A stretch of DNA of 39,511 nucleotides. Origin: Planctomycetaceae bacterium. GTDB taxonomy: Bacteria; Planctomycetota; Planctomycetia; Pirellulales; Thermoguttaceae. The notes beneath the pieces were generated by a model. That model was not told where the DNA came from. It did no database searches and was given only the letters and a program-made list of their open reading frames with translations. The DNA is taken from the NCBI GenBank assembly GCA_031282385.1, contig JAITDV010000010.1, forward strand, positions 1-39,511. Reading direction: 5' to 3'. This document shows, piece after piece, positions 19,754 through 29,192 of this stretch. Both the position numbers and the translations under genes were made by a program. Numbering within the stretch: the first letter of the stretch is position 1; every line of letters starts with the position of its first letter.

Positions 19754-22594
19754 ATGAGTATTTTTGATGTTGATACGATGCGGGAAGTTTTGCTTGCACC
19801 TTTGCTCAAGAACCTTGATAAATTTGAACGCGAAGTTCATGAATTGCGGGCAAGCATAAAAAAAGGATTCGTAAACAAACGCTGCGAATTACTGGACAAA
19901 CTCTGCGACATCCTATTTCTAAAATCTAACATTCAACAATTTGACGAAGCAAAAGAAATAATAGCCGAAATAGTTGAAATTGGTAAATCTCTTGCCGCTG
20001 ACGGCAGCACTGAAGATTTAGAAATGTGCGGAATTAAAATAGGTAAAAACATCAGTATGGCCTGGCTGTTCCCCATTATGACCAATGTCGATTACGATAA
20101 AATAGAAGAAATGTTCGACCTCTACGATCAATGGATGAAATTATTGCCTGAAAACGAAATTAATAAAACAGACAACGACTTGATCTACGATAATTACCGT
20201 TTCTCCGACTACTTGCTAAAAAAAGGCAAAAAAGAGCAAGCTCTTAAATTGACAATTGAAACTCTCAACACATTTGAAACAAAATATTATCCGACATCAA
20301 CCAAAGTAGCAGATTGGCAACCTCTCACAGTCGGTTATAACACACTTGCCAAAATATATGAAGAACTCGGCGACAATGAAAACGCATTGCAGAACTATTT
20401 GAAATACGACGAAATCGCGGATAAAGTACACGACATGATGGTATGGAACAAGACCGATAATACAGTACAAATTGAAGACATTAACAAAAACGTTGAAGAA
20501 ATTAATAAAATCTTTAAAGGTGTAATAATCATCAATGCAAGTTCCGATCTAAGTGGTTTTTCATTAAACGACGTCGATTTCGATGAAGAACGTAACACGG
20601 TAATGTTACGACTCGGAGATATTTACGCCCAAAAATCCAACATTGATGAAGCATTGAAATATTACAATAAAGCGGCACGCACGGCAAAATTAGCAATTGA
20701 TAACGCCGTCTCATCCTCCCACGAATCAGTACCGGAAATACAATTCTCAAAGATTTATATTGCAATCAGAAAAATACGGTTGTACATGAAAATCAACGAT
20801 TGGGAAAACGCACGAAAACAAATTCAAAACGCTGCCAAAGAATTTAATTTCAAATCACAAAAACACGACTCATTAGGTTACACCGAAAAAGAAGTAATGG
20901 ATTCGTTGTATGACGAAATTAAAAATCTGCAACAAGAACTCGAAAAAATAACAAATAACAAAACAAATATTTTCTTTGAAAAAGAAAATGTATTTGGAAA
21001 AAAACAATCCGGTGCCGAAGATAGATTCGGGATTTTCAGCGGCAATATTAAATGGAATGAATTGCGGCTAACACTTGGCGAAAAGCATAATGAAGCTTGC
21101 AAGTTACTTGGACGCGGTCACTTTGAATTGAGTCGCGGACGTTTTAAGTCGGCAATTGTTTATTTATTACAAGCGCGAAATGTCTTGGATTCATTGTTTA
21201 TCAGTTTGGAGTTGGTTTCTTCTCGTGCAAATGTTGCTATGATTTATTCCATGCTTGGTCGGGCGTATCTGAAATTGCACGATTTTGCGAAGGCGGAAAA
21301 ATGGTCAAATAAAGCAGTAGAAGAAGTAGATTCCATTATCAAGAAAACCAACGAACTTGCAAATAAATCTCACAGAGATGCACGTGAACAATTCGAATAT
21401 AAATTGCTTATGCCAGTTGACTGCGGAACGACATTGTTGCTAACCTTGGAAACTGCTGCAAGTTTGTACATTTCGACAAATCGCTTTGATAATGCAATTA
21501 AAACGCTTACAAGATTACACGAAGTCAGTAAAGAATGGCATCAGAAACAACAATCCAGCAATACCAAACGAACAGCTAAAGAGTTACGAAGTCGTTACAA
21601 TTGGTGCGTAACAGCTATGACCACAATAGACGTTATTCGCGGAATAGAGGAATGTTGTTGTCATCTCGGTCGGTTTGATGAAGCAATTAAATGGGTAACT
21701 ACTGAGGTAAATGAATATTATGAGTTGTGTTATTTTTTGTCCGCAAACGATAATAAAATCTCCACAACATTCCGCAGCATGGCGGATTTTTCAACCGCGG
21801 CATTGCTCGTATGCACCAAACAATTCGGTCAAGCAGACGCAATGATACAAAAAATCGCACAACGATTTGTAAAAAACAAAATCGAAGACAAAATTGAGTC
21901 TGCATTGGACAGAGTGGAGTTATTTGTTGCCTTGCGGCGTTGCATGTTAATGTCGGAAATTGAATTTTCGGAAGAGCGCAACAAACTGATCGAAGCACGA
22001 AAGCTTATGCTGCATCAACGCGGCAAGGCAATTGAATTGTTCAATGAAGTTCTTGGCAAATTAGAAGAGAAACGCAAAAAAGCAGAAAATTCACACAACG
22101 TAATACGTAAACAATGGGACTTGTTAATCAAATATACACGTACAGCATTGAATTGGAGTAACGGCAACACAAAAGATTGGGATGCGTTATTGACCAAAAG
22201 AGAAAAAATGACCAACCGTTTGTCGTTGCTGGAATCTGATGATAAAGAATTTGATTTGGAGTTGGTTTTGTCAAGGCAATACGACGGCAATATCGAATTT
22301 GACAAAGTAGCAGAATGGGAACCGGACAATATTGATGATGAAATTGCAAAACATGATCTTGATTTTGAAGGACCGTTTGATAATCCGGTTGCGCCTGAAT
22401 ACGACATTCTAAAAGAAGGCACAAGTGCAGAAAGACACGAAGCGATAGAATCATTCCGTAAAATAATGACTTCACAAGATATTAGAGAGGGAGTAGAGAG
22501 ATTGCAAAATAAACATACAGTTGGGCGCAATGATCCTTGTCCGTGCGGCAGCGGAAAAAAATATAAAAAATGCTGTATGAACAAAGACACATAA
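19754..22594 (+). CDS. TPR-repeat protein with C-terminal SEC-C zinc motif
   Basis: Multiple TPR-like units; C-terminus VGRNDPCPCGSGKKYKKCCMNKDT is a canonical SEC-C motif. Confidence 0.92.
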   Translation: MSIFDVDTMREVLLAPLLKNLDKFEREVHELRASIKKGFVNKRCELLDKLCDILFLKSNIQQFDEAKEIIAEIVEIGKSLAADGSTEDLEMCGIKIGKNISMAWLFPIMTNVDYDKIEEMFDLYDQWMKLLPENEINKTDNDLIYDNYRFSDYLLKKGKKEQALKLTIETLNTFETKYYPTSTKVADWQPLTVGYNTLAKIYEELGDNENALQNYLKYDEIADKVHDMMVWNKTDNTVQIEDINKNVEEINKIFKGVIIINASSDLSGFSLNDVDFDEERNTVMLRLGDIYAQKSNIDEALKYYNKAARTAKLAIDNAVSSSHESVPEIQFSKIYIAIRKIRLYMKINDWENARKQIQNAAKEFNFKSQKHDSLGYTEKEVMDSLYDEIKNLQQELEKITNNKTNIFFEKENVFGKKQSGAEDRFGIFSGNIKWNELRLTLGEKHNEACKLLGRGHFELSRGRFKSAIVYLLQARNVLDSLFISLELVSSRANVAMIYSMLGRAYLKLHDFAKAEKWSNKAVEEVDSIIKKTNELANKSHRDAREQFEYKLLMPVDCGTTLLLTLETAASLYISTNRFDNAIKTLTRLHEVSKEWHQKQQSSNTKRTAKELRSRYNWCVTAMTTIDVIRGIEECCCHLGRFDEAIKWVTTEVNEYYELCYFLSANDNKISTTFRSMADFSTAALLVCTKQFGQADAMIQKIAQRFVKNKIEDKIESALDRVELFVALRRCMLMSEIEFSEERNKLIEARKLMLHQRGKAIELFNEVLGKLEEKRKKAENSHNVIRKQWDLLIKYTRTALNWSNGNTKDWDALLTKREKMTNRLSLLESDDKEFDLELVLSRQYDGNIEFDKVAEWEPDNIDDEIAKHDLDFEGPFDNPVAPEYDILKEGTSAERHEAIESFRKIMTSQDIREGVERLQNKHTVGRNDPCPCGSGKKYKKCCMNKDT

Positions 22595-22690
22595 ACTGTT
22601 CATACTTGAATTTTCCTTTACCTCCGCCTGCTTACCTATCGGCAAGCAGGCTTTTATGTTATTGAGTTACACAAATTATTTAATTCGAGA
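22595..22690 (-). repeat. Family A element, copy A10 (best central hairpin, degenerate distal end)
   Basis: actgttcatacttgaattttcctttacctccgcctgcttacctatcggcaagcaggcttttatgttattgagttacacaaattattt; adjoins the stop codon at 22594. Confidence 0.88.
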
Positions 22691-22823
22691 TTTTTTCATG
22701 TCAATTCATGGACAAAATGAGTTTTTAGAAGTTCCCTTAATTTAAGATCAGTGTATTGTTTTTGTGTTGCCGAAAGTTAAGGTGTGTTTGTTAAATGTTG
22801 TCTGTAGAACATGAACGGGAAAT

Positions 22824-24665
22824 ATGATGGAATCTTTACAATTGACGCAATGGTATCGCCAAGAAACGATCAGTGATCGTTTGCGTAGATGGTCTGAATC
22901 TGCACCGAAATGGGAAGCGGCTGATAATTGCAGCGCGATAGTCAAACGGTTTCTGCAACGTACAAATTCACTTGAGCGGCGTTTGGGAATGCCTCTTATT
23001 GTTGCGATGCTTGGCGGTACTGGAACGGGCAAGAGTTCTTTAATAAATGCGTTACTTGGCGAGCGGGTTGTTTTAGATGGTAAGACACGTCCTACAACTA
23101 TAGAACCTGTTCTTATTGTTCATAGTTCAATTGAGCCTGCGAGTTGGCGGCATAGCGGAATTGATGAAGCGGGATTGAATAAATGTAACGATAATTGCGG
23201 CATTCTTGATTTGTCTGGAATCAAGATAGAGAGACGTGATAATCCTATGTTGGAGATGTTGGCGATTATTGATTGTCCTGATCCTGACACGACAGAGAAT
23301 GCGGAGTTGCGGGAAAGTAATCTTGCGCGTTTACGTTCTGTTTTACCGATATGTGATCTGCTTATTGTTACGGCAACACAACAGAAATATCGCAGTCGTA
23401 GAGTATTGGACGAACTTTCTACGGCAGCTTCGGGAGCGCGTCTTATATTTGTGCAAACTCATGCGGACAATGACAGGGATATACGTGATGATTGGCGCAA
23501 TGTCCTTGAAAGTGATTATGACACTGGTCGGATATTTTTTATTGATTCGGCGTCGGCGTTTAAGTTGCAGCAGGAAAACGGGCGTTTGCCGAAGGAGTTT
23601 GAAGAGTTTCGTCAACTTCTTACGGTTGGTTTGAATGAGGAAGCGGCGTTACGAATCAGGCGTGCGAATTATTTTAGTTTGGCGGAATCGGTAGTTTCTG
23701 ATTGTTGTGATGAGATTGCGAATCAATGGAATGCGGTGAACAGGTTGCGGGAACGGATTTCGGAAGAGCGCCGTCGATTGGGGGAGCGTCTGGCGGAACG
23801 AATGCGAGAAGAGCTTATTCGGGACAGGCGTTTATGGGAGTCGCGTTTAGTTGGTAGGGTTGCGTCTCAATGGGGGTATAGTCCGTTTTCGTTGGTGTTA
23901 CGAATTTATCAAGGGTTGGGTTGGTTTTTTTCAGGCGCGTTGCTTTTTCGTGCAAGGTCTCCTATTCAACTTGCAATTTGGGGAACGTACACTGGAATAA
24001 GGTCAATTAATAATTGGTCAAAAAAGCGTAAGTCAAAGAAGCCTGTTGGTAATATTGTTTGGAATCAATGGGATGAACATCGTTTACGGGAAGCGGCGTT
24101 GATTTTGGCGGGTTTTGCCAATGATGCGTGTGTACCGACGGAGCATTATGATCCGAATTATGTTAAGGCGGAAGCGCGTGAGGCGGGTAATGCTTATATT
24201 GTGGATATTTCGCGGGAGTTGGAGGGGATTTGTGACAGGTTGGCAAGAAAAAATAACAAATGGCATCGGCGTTTATTTTATGAAATTCTGCTGGCGGGAA
24301 TGTTTTTATTTATATTGATGAGGCCAGCAAAAAATTTCTTTTATGATACGCTTGCCGATCCGCAAGTTAAAATGTTGGGAATGGATTTTTATTTTGTTTC
24401 ATGCTTTTGGATGTTTGTGTGGTGTTCAATTTTGTTGGGTTTATTTATGTTTCGGATAAGGTCTGGTCTTGAGAAAGAAATCAAAGAGGCGTCGAACAGT
24501 TGGCAACGTCTTGACGCGCTGGAATTATTTTTTGCAACAATCGAAAATGAAACCAATCAAATTATAAATTATAAAAACGAACTCGACACAATACGCCAAC
24601 GAATAACAACAATAAACCAGCAAGCTGATAAGTTAGACAAACGAATTGGTAGAAAAAAATTATAA
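22824..24665 (+). CDS. Membrane-anchored P-loop GTPase (dynamin/Era-like G domain)
   Basis: P-loop LGGTGTGKSSLINALLG; RPTT; IIDCPDPDT (G3-like); FVQTHADND (G4-like); hydrophobic segments near the C-terminus (FYEILLAGMFLFILMRP, FVSCFWMFVWCSILLGLFMF). Confidence 0.85.
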   Translation: MMESLQLTQWYRQETISDRLRRWSESAPKWEAADNCSAIVKRFLQRTNSLERRLGMPLIVAMLGGTGTGKSSLINALLGERVVLDGKTRPTTIEPVLIVHSSIEPASWRHSGIDEAGLNKCNDNCGILDLSGIKIERRDNPMLEMLAIIDCPDPDTTENAELRESNLARLRSVLPICDLLIVTATQQKYRSRRVLDELSTAASGARLIFVQTHADNDRDIRDDWRNVLESDYDTGRIFFIDSASAFKLQQENGRLPKEFEEFRQLLTVGLNEEAALRIRRANYFSLAESVVSDCCDEIANQWNAVNRLRERISEERRRLGERLAERMREELIRDRRLWESRLVGRVASQWGYSPFSLVLRIYQGLGWFFSGALLFRARSPIQLAIWGTYTGIRSINNWSKKRKSKKPVGNIVWNQWDEHRLREAALILAGFANDACVPTEHYDPNYVKAEAREAGNAYIVDISRELEGICDRLARKNNKWHRRLFYEILLAGMFLFILMRPAKNFFYDTLADPQVKMLGMDFYFVSCFWMFVWCSILLGLFMFRIRSGLEKEIKEASNSWQRLDALELFFATIENETNQIINYKNELDTIRQRITTINQQADKLDKRIGRKKL

Positions 24666-24678
24666 TGGCGTTGGTATT

Positions 24679-25947
24679 ATGGTTTATATTCCTGTGATTA
24701 TTGGGATGTTGTTATTGCTTTGTTTTTCTGCATTTTTTTCGATTAGCGAGGCGTCTTTTTTTTCGCTTAGCCGTTCTGATCGTCTTATACTTGCGGAGGG
24801 GCGCCGTGTTTCTCAACTTGCAGCAAAGCTGATTATCAAACCGGAGCGGTTATTGAATACAATACTATTGGGCAATTTGCTAGTGAATTTATTGATCTTT
24901 ACAATTTCGTCATCGATTACTTTTCATCTTCAAAAAGCGGGGCGGTCTGATTTAGCGGTTTGTTTTGCGTTTGTTGTAGTTTATGGTGTGATTTTGTGTG
25001 GTGAGGTTTTGCCAAAGATATTAGGAGTGATAAAGCCGCGATTTTTTGCGGCGTTGTTGGCAATTCCGCTTTCAATAATTGTCCGTTTGATGCAACCATT
25101 AATACCTGTTTTGAGTTTAATTAATTTATTATCTCGGCGGATTTTTTTACCGAAATTTGAACCTGAAAAAAATATTCGTGTTAGTGATCTTGAGCTTGCG
25201 GTTGAGTTATCGAAGGAGGATCAGACATTGTTACGCAGTGAGCAGCGTGTGATTCAAAATATTGTTTTGTTGTCGGACATTCAAGCGGAGGAATTGATGT
25301 CGCCGCGATCTTTATTGCGATGTTTTTCGCCGGATATTACGTTTGAAGAAGTATTGGAATCGTTTCGAGGCAAGTTACCGCGAAGCGGATATTGTCTTTT
25401 GAGCGAATCGGATTCGGACGAGATTGCGGCGGCGGTTAATTTCAACGGTTTATTAACGCACACGGAACAAGAATGGCGTAAACAAGCGGAGCAAGTAATT
25501 TATGTTCCTTGGAAAGCAACTGCGGCGGTTGTATTTGATCAATTGCAGAATAGAGGTTGTAATGTTGCGGTTGTGATAAATGAGTTTGGCGAGACGATAG
25601 GTATTTTGACGCTTGATGAAATTATTGAAACGATATTTACACGCAAGCAAGGTCGAAGTCGCCGATTATTTGACAGGTTGGAGATTGAGAGGATAGGTGA
25701 TGCGGAGTGGGCGGTCAATGAGTTGACGAGTTTGAGATCGATACGAAATCAATTTAATTTGTCGTTTAATGAATATTCAAGTGTAACGGTTGGCGGTTTA
25801 TTGAGAGAGATACTTGAACGTTTCCCGCGAGCAGGTGATGTGTGTGTTATAGACAACTACGAATTAAGAGTAATCGAAATTACAGAAGATTACCATTTGG
25901 CAGCACATTTACGCCGACTAAATAACAACAAAAAAGAAAAAACTTAA
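24679..25947 (+). CDS. CNNM/HlyC-CorC family transporter-like protein (DUF21 + CBS + CorC_HlyC)
   Basis: MVYIPVIIGMLLLLCFSAFFSISEASFFSLSRSDRLILAEGRR...NTILLGNLLVN; CBS region with INEFGETIGILTLDEIIETIF; C-terminal CorC/HlyC-type domain. An alternative TTG start at 24646 would overlap the GTPase gene. Confidence 0.92.
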   Translation: MVYIPVIIGMLLLLCFSAFFSISEASFFSLSRSDRLILAEGRRVSQLAAKLIIKPERLLNTILLGNLLVNLLIFTISSSITFHLQKAGRSDLAVCFAFVVVYGVILCGEVLPKILGVIKPRFFAALLAIPLSIIVRLMQPLIPVLSLINLLSRRIFLPKFEPEKNIRVSDLELAVELSKEDQTLLRSEQRVIQNIVLLSDIQAEELMSPRSLLRCFSPDITFEEVLESFRGKLPRSGYCLLSESDSDEIAAAVNFNGLLTHTEQEWRKQAEQVIYVPWKATAAVVFDQLQNRGCNVAVVINEFGETIGILTLDEIIETIFTRKQGRSRRLFDRLEIERIGDAEWAVNELTSLRSIRNQFNLSFNEYSSVTVGGLLREILERFPRAGDVCVIDNYELRVIEITEDYHLAAHLRRLNNNKKEKT

Positions 25948-25962
25948 TGGAACTTCTTGTAC

Positions 25963-26054
25963 ACGAATTTTCAGGAATTAAATAATTTGTGCAAATTTAT
26001 GGATAGGATAAATTTATTGTCTAAATTTGTCTATCCTGAAAATTTCGATAATTC
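25963..26054. other. Nested imperfect palindrome downstream of the CNNM-like gene
   Basis: Outer arms cgaattttcagga / tcctgaaaatttcg; inner arms ggataggataaattta / taaatttgtctatcc. Confidence 0.6.
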
Positions 26055-26230
26055 CGTCAAAAACAGGTTTTTAGAAGTTGCCTTTGGAAAGTACAGCAAC
26101 TAATCATAGGTAACTATTTCTTTTGAGTTGATATTGTAAACGGTTTAAAATTCCCCCCCCTAGTGTCTGTAGATTACTTGTGCTATACTTCGTAACCTTA
26201 TTTATGTTGTTGGGAGTTGGAATTATTTTA

Positions 26231-26347
26231 AGCTGTTCACACTTATACCGCTCGTATGATAAATTGCGTGATTCAAGAACGTAAAAGTCTGCTTGCCAAT
26301 AGGTAAGTAAACGGCGGTAAAGGAAAATTCAAGTTTGAACAGATTAA
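26231..26347 (+). repeat. Family A element, copy A11, with an extra right-terminus copy fused ahead of its left end
   Basis: agctgttcacactta|taccgctcgtatgataaattgcgtgattcaagaacgtaaaagtctgcttgccaataggtaagtaaacggcggtaaaggaaaattcaagtttgaacagatta. Confidence 0.88.
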
Positions 26348-26490
26348 AAGTTCGGTAAAACTTGCGGGTTTTCTTATTTGGAATCCTGATTTAATTTTTT
26401 GCGTTGCCGAAACTCAAAATGTGTTCCGTAACAGCTGCCGAATTCTAAAAATTCGTTCAAAACAGTCGCTGGACAACTTGGATATGTTAT

Positions 26491-26592
26491 AAACAGTCCT
26501 CACTTAAAATTTCATTTATCCTCGCCTGTTTACCTACCGGAAAACAGGCTTTTACGTTCTTGAGTTACACAATGTTTTATAACACGATCAGT
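26491..26592 (-). repeat. Family A element, copy A12
   Basis: aaacagtcctcacttaaaatttcatttatcctcgcctgtttacctaccggaaaacaggcttttacgttcttgagttacacaatgttttataacacgatcagta. Confidence 0.85.
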
Positions 26593-26756
26593 AATATAAT
26601 TTGCTCCAAATTTCGATTTTCATTTTTTGCAAAAAACAAAAAAATTACGACAAACTTGAAAACAACCCCCAAAACCGAAAACTCAAGTGCAATACATTTA
26701 ACTTTGACCAAAACGATCATAAACATGATCCAAACCAAACTTTACCAAAAAAACAG

Positions 26757-28961
26757 ATGATAAACAGCACCCAACAATCCGCCAATCCAAATAACCAAAA
26801 TCAAACAAATAACCAAAATAACTCGCCAATCGATACAGAAATCGAAGAAATAAAAAAATTATTCCAAGCACGGCAAATCAACTCCGCTCTAACACGAATC
26901 GAAGAAGCTCAACGAAAATTTCCTGGTAACCTTGAAATAATTGCTTTGAAGTTGCGTATATTCCGCGCAACCGGAAATACACAACTCGCTCTCGATATAG
27001 CAAAATCTCTCGTCAAAGATTCCCCAAATGATCCAATTGCTATCGGCGAATATATGTTGTCAAACGTAGTCAACGGCGCCAACAAAGAAGCTATCGATAC
27101 TCTCATCAAATATTGCGAAAGCTCAAACGATGAATTAAGTCCGTACATAGTAAACTCGGCGTTAGAACTCGCTTACTATCTGCTCTTGCAAGGCGCAGTT
27201 GGCACTGCAACCGGAATTGCTCAATGCCTCCGCCAAATTGAATCCATTAGCGATAGAGCCGATAACATAATCTACAGTGCAAGCTCCGCATCCGAAGTTC
27301 CGTTGCTCATCCGCGAATTCTCATTCGATCCAAATTACCCCGATAACTTCACCGCCAAAAAAGAATTTGAACACGCAACAACTTTGATCTCTCAAATGCG
27401 CTGGAACGAAGCCCTCAAATCACTGAAATCCATAACAAAATACGCCACCGAATGGGCAAATTTGTTACGCAATATCGCCGTCTTGCACTACTGGCTTCTT
27501 GAACCGGAAGCAGCTTGCGACACACTCAAAGCATACGCCGCTTGCCCCAATATCCAAGTTGAAGACGCCGCCGACATCGAAGCACTGAGACTCACCATTA
27601 ACCCCGGATTGCTCGGCGACCCCACTTACATCCTATTCGCCGAATACAAAATTTCCGACGCTAATACCGCATTGGAAAAATTACTCTCTTCACCCTACAT
27701 ATACTCCCTCCCATTTGACCAACGCGTATTCGTACAACAAAGTCAAGTTCCGCCCAAAGGAATCTTCAAAATTTTAAATCGTCCATTGTTGTTGCCTGAA
27801 ATTGAAATTACTGTCGACAACATTCCTTCACATGTTGCTATTTGTATGTTGTTCGGCAAAGAAACCGATAAAGATGCACGAATCGAAATAATCGACTTGC
27901 CGAAGTCCGAACAAAAAACGGTTGAAATATTACTCAAACAAATACTCGGCGACTTGCTCGTAACAAATTTATCCAAAACAGAAACAATAAAAAGCCACCC
28001 AAGATCATACGAATTAGCCATCCTGCGACTCCTGTTTACCCCAAACCGCCCCCTCTCTCCCGAACAACAAGAAAAATTAATCGAACAATATCTCACAACT
28101 ACTTTCACTTCACAATGGCTAAAAACCACATTCGAATCTCTCGGAAATAATACCCCAATCAACGCAGCAAAAGAACCCGCTTACAAAATCCGATTACTCG
28201 GTTTGCTGTCGTTGCTTGAACATGACGTCCTTGATGTTTTCGACAAAATTGGGACAAACGTCGTAAATAAATTGCGTGCAATTTTAGAATACCCGTTGAT
28301 CGACACGATACAAATTCAAGGCACAACAGACGAAGAACAGTTACAATTTCTAAGCGGCATTCCAGCATGGCGTTGGTACCGGCTCGACTTCAAAAATCTA
28401 TCCGACCTTGCACTCGCCGAAGGTTTCCAACTCATGCACGTAATCAACGAATCACGTTGCTTGCCGAAACTCGCACAAGAGGTATTAAACCGCCCGTTAA
28501 CTTCTGTTGATTTGAAAGTTCGCATGCTCGCCTACGATAGTTTAATAAAAATCAAACGCCAAAATAACGAACTCGAAGAAGCGCTAAAATTAATCGATAA
28601 AGCCAAAAATGAATCCGTCTTGGCAAACACAATCGACGCCGCTTGGTACATGCACGAAATCCCCATACGCTTACTCCTAAATCAACCAAAATATGTTGAA
28701 GATGCAATCAACTACGTCGTCAACCGCTACGGCAACAACGAAAAAATAATGAGAGAATTTTACTCTTTGTTAATGCAACTCGGAATAATTCGACCTGGCA
28801 ACAAAGATACATTTGAAGAATCCGACCTTGCAGGCGAAGGGAAATTGCCGCCCAATGCATCCCAACAAAATAGTACCAAACTCTGGACGCCGGATAATAT
28901 CAGCTCCGACAACTCCCAACCACAAGAACAAACAAAATCAAAACTCTGGACACCGGATTGA
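26757..28961 (+). CDS. TPR-like repeat protein with duplicated C-terminal KLWTPD motif
   Basis: Start moved from 26601 to ATG 26757 (MINSTQQSANPNNQNQ...). TPR-like IKKLFQARQINSALTRIEEAQRKFPGNLEIIALKLRIFRATGNTQLALDIAKSL; ends NSTKLWTPDNISSDNSQPQEQTKSKLWTPD. Confidence 0.85.
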   Translation: MINSTQQSANPNNQNQTNNQNNSPIDTEIEEIKKLFQARQINSALTRIEEAQRKFPGNLEIIALKLRIFRATGNTQLALDIAKSLVKDSPNDPIAIGEYMLSNVVNGANKEAIDTLIKYCESSNDELSPYIVNSALELAYYLLLQGAVGTATGIAQCLRQIESISDRADNIIYSASSASEVPLLIREFSFDPNYPDNFTAKKEFEHATTLISQMRWNEALKSLKSITKYATEWANLLRNIAVLHYWLLEPEAACDTLKAYAACPNIQVEDAADIEALRLTINPGLLGDPTYILFAEYKISDANTALEKLLSSPYIYSLPFDQRVFVQQSQVPPKGIFKILNRPLLLPEIEITVDNIPSHVAICMLFGKETDKDARIEIIDLPKSEQKTVEILLKQILGDLLVTNLSKTETIKSHPRSYELAILRLLFTPNRPLSPEQQEKLIEQYLTTTFTSQWLKTTFESLGNNTPINAAKEPAYKIRLLGLLSLLEHDVLDVFDKIGTNVVNKLRAILEYPLIDTIQIQGTTDEEQLQFLSGIPAWRWYRLDFKNLSDLALAEGFQLMHVINESRCLPKLAQEVLNRPLTSVDLKVRMLAYDSLIKIKRQNNELEEALKLIDKAKNESVLANTIDAAWYMHEIPIRLLLNQPKYVEDAINYVVNRYGNNEKIMREFYSLLMQLGIIRPGNKDTFEESDLAGEGKLPPNASQQNSTKLWTPDNISSDNSQPQEQTKSKLWTPD

Positions 28962-29089
28962 GTAATTAGAGCAAAGCGGTTATTCAATCACAAACCGCCT
29001 GCCTGTAAATTCCAAAACAACACAATTGTTCAGATGTTAGGAGAAATGAGCTTGGGAATAAAAACGAAGCAGGCGGTAATACTGCGATT

Positions 29090-29170
29090 ATTGTTCGTAC
29101 TATAAATTGCGTGAATCAAGAGTGTAAAAGCGGACGGTGGTTAAAGAAATTGAGAGAGCAAACAGTTTAA
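29090..29170 (+). repeat. Family A element, copy A13 (central hairpin deleted)
   Basis: attgttcgtactataaattgcgtgaatcaagagtgtaaaagcggacggtggttaaagaaattgagagagcaaacagttta. Confidence 0.8.
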
Positions 29171-29192
29171 GGTGTGTTTTTATATAATTGAC

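Noticed and set aside
22015-22590. 191-aa reverse-strand ORF
   Set aside because: Antisense to the SEC-C TPR gene; composition is that of a shadow frame and no recognisable domain is present.
26153-26160. C8 homopolymer as a possible phase-variation tract
   Set aside because: Intergenic, about 70 bp from the nearest element and about 600 bp from the next start codon; no evidence that it lies in a promoter or coding frame.
26601-26756. N-terminal 52 codons of the ORF starting at 26601
   Set aside because: Follows directly on family A copy A12, low-complexity Lys/Asn/Gln composition; ATG 26757 is the more plausible start.
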